DNA of 21,744 nt from a virus: the IMG/VR virus record IMGVR_UViG_3300035698_024029, positions 1 through 21,744 of that record; one strand, 5' to 3'. Below are positions 21,115 to 21,744 of the stretch, one piece after another (within the stretch, counting starts at the first letter, position 1; the number at the start of each line of letters is the position of its first letter). The notes below the pieces were generated by a model, which was not told the origin of the DNA, searched no databases, and saw nothing but the letters and a program-made list of their open reading frames with translations. A program made the position numbers and the translations under genes.

Positions 21115-21303
21115 GTGTGAACTCCCTAATGTGAACGGTGCCAAATAAAACCCTGGTGAAAAAATGGTGACCGGTCTACCGGAGTAGGGCTCGTTCGCCC
21201 CGGTCACCCCTCAACGGAGTTTTCCCACTTGGAGAAGTGGGAACCCTAATCCTACCTCATGGACGATACCTGCGCCGAGGAGAAATCAGAGTCAGACTTT
21301 TAT
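21115..21303 (-). promoter_or_regulatory. Intergenic hairpin chain with terminator
   Basis: This 189-base region holds no credible gene. On the minus strand it contains a CCCACTT/AAGTGGG hairpin (21224-21241), a small CTCC/GGGG hairpin and the terminator at 21159-21208. TTGACT near 21306, at the end of the preceding gene, could be a -35 box but lacks a good -10. A TGGCACC motif lies at 21137-21143 just before the SD of the next gene. Confidence 0.5.
21159..21208 (-). terminator. Rho-independent terminator
   Basis: A 9-bp stem GGTGACCGG/CCGGTCACC (21200-21208/21166-21174) encloses an inner GGGC/GCCC hairpin and is followed by six T residues (21159-21164). It should end the transcript of the 124-residue gene. 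Confidence 0.78.
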
Positions 21304-21678
21304 CTAGTCAACAACCTCCTCGGTTGTTTCTCTCAGTTTCCACACAACATCCTTACCACACTGATCCCACCCACAGTTAGGGCAGACAAAATCCTTCGTT
21401 CCCTGAGATTCGGGGAATTCCATTTCAACCCCACAACGTAAACAATGGGGGTAATTTGCATACTCCAATTTTTCCCCCATGTGGTCCCACAGTACCCGCT
21501 GCCAATAATAGTAATCCGTCCAATCACCCCACGCCATTGCATGATGATAGCCGACTGTCTCCATGGCTTGTATCTGTAACATCGTCGAACAGCAACGAAT
21601 CCCAAGAACACAACCACAAGAAAGCTCAGGGTTGTTATCGTGAGTATGTTCGATACCAGTGTGTTTGTTGACTGTCAT
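21304..21678 (-). CDS. Zinc-ribbon phage protein, 124 aa
   Basis: This 124-residue protein has an N-terminal Cys/His segment (CGCVLGIRCC, 21-30), an aromatic middle (HHAMAWGDWTDYYYWQRVLW) and a C-terminal zinc ribbon (CLRC at 79-82 and CPNCGWDQC at 99-107). Its function is not recognised. ATG 21678 has GGGAG 7 bases upstream. It is the first gene of the window in transcription order, just after a hairpin at 21709-21730, and has its own terminator downstream. Confidence 0.72.
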   Translation of the reverse strand: MTVNKHTGIEHTHDNNPELSCGCVLGIRCCSTMLQIQAMETVGYHHAMAWGDWTDYYYWQRVLWDHMGEKLEYANYPHCLRCGVEMEFPESQGTKDFVCPNCGWDQCGKDVVWKLRETTEEVVD

Positions 21679-21708
21679 AGTGAAACTCCCTTTGAGAAAG
21701 AGAAAACC

Positions 21709-21730
21709 CCAGTAGTGTAAATTCTACTGG
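21709..21730 (-). terminator. Hairpin upstream of the first gene, possible terminator
   Basis: A perfect 7-bp stem CCAGTAG/CTACTGG with an eight-base loop is followed, after GG, by TTTTCTCTTTCTC on the minus strand. It may end the transcript entering from outside the window. A TGGCACC motif (21738-21744) lies just upstream. Confidence 0.5.
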
Positions 21731-21744
21731 TGTGTTTGGTGCCA

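Noticed and set aside
20800-21207. Longer start for the 104-aa protein
   Set aside because: The extension runs through a terminator hairpin and T tract; ATG 21114 has a proper SD.
21166-21208. tRNA-like ends (GGTGACC...GGTCACCA)
   Set aside because: Only about 45 bases, without D, anticodon and T arms; the stem is followed by a T tract, so it is a terminator.

Overview
This window looks like the early/replication arm of a tailed double-stranded DNA phage genome, or a close prophage relative. Every credible gene lies on the minus strand, so transcription runs from high to low coordinates. Genes are packed with ATGA, GTGA or longer overlaps and short good Shine-Dalgarno (SD) sites. No capsid, tail, portal, large terminase, integrase or lysis gene is visible. 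The host is uncertain. The CsrA protein (MLVLSRKK start, APKEIPIHR centre) resembles those I associate with Planctomycetota, so a phage of that phylum is a reasonable but unproven guess.

Reading in the direction of transcription, 21.7-15.8 kb carries small accessory genes: several cysteine-rich zinc-ribbon-like proteins, a DUF932 protein behind the best sigma-70 promoter of the window, and a run of short genes (19.2-16.1 kb) whose 3' ends share an AKAEGG-like tail that also supplies the SD of the next gene. From 15.8 to 11.6 kb come a SprT-like metalloprotease, a basic small protein, a sigma-70-like factor, a zinc-ribbon protein, an SNF2-type helicase, a 66-residue protein, a zinc-finger/TOPRIM primase and a small hypothetical. 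A structured non-coding region (11.34-11.56 kb) with a promoter and 15-bp repeats follows. Next (11.3-6.6 kb) are an SPL-like radical SAM protein, a SAM-dependent methyltransferase, a small-terminase-like helix-turn-helix protein, two tandem paralogous winged-helix proteins (replication-initiator-like) and a DnaB-like helicase.

A 119-bp tandem duplication at 6412-6649 holds two copies of a promoter-plus-hairpin leader in front of a Tudor-like phage protein, whose transcription unit ends in a textbook terminator (5504-5543). The last block (5.4 kb to 1) has a second radical SAM protein, CsrA, a beta-clamp-like protein, a uracil-DNA glycosylase/3'-5' exonuclease fusion, a 56-residue zinc ribbon, a family A DNA polymerase, a 69-residue conserved phage protein and the 5' part of a DNA methyltransferase cut by the window edge.

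Together these form a nearly complete phage replisome: initiator-like protein, primase, helicase, clamp, and polymerase with a separately encoded exonuclease. They are accompanied by DNA/RNA-modifying enzymes and two regulators (a sigma-like factor and CsrA). The most unusual points are the split of a UDG-exo-pol protein into two genes with a tiny zinc-ribbon gene bridging them, the duplicated leader, the repeated gene-end/SD tail, and a TGGCACC motif concentrated in intergenic regions.
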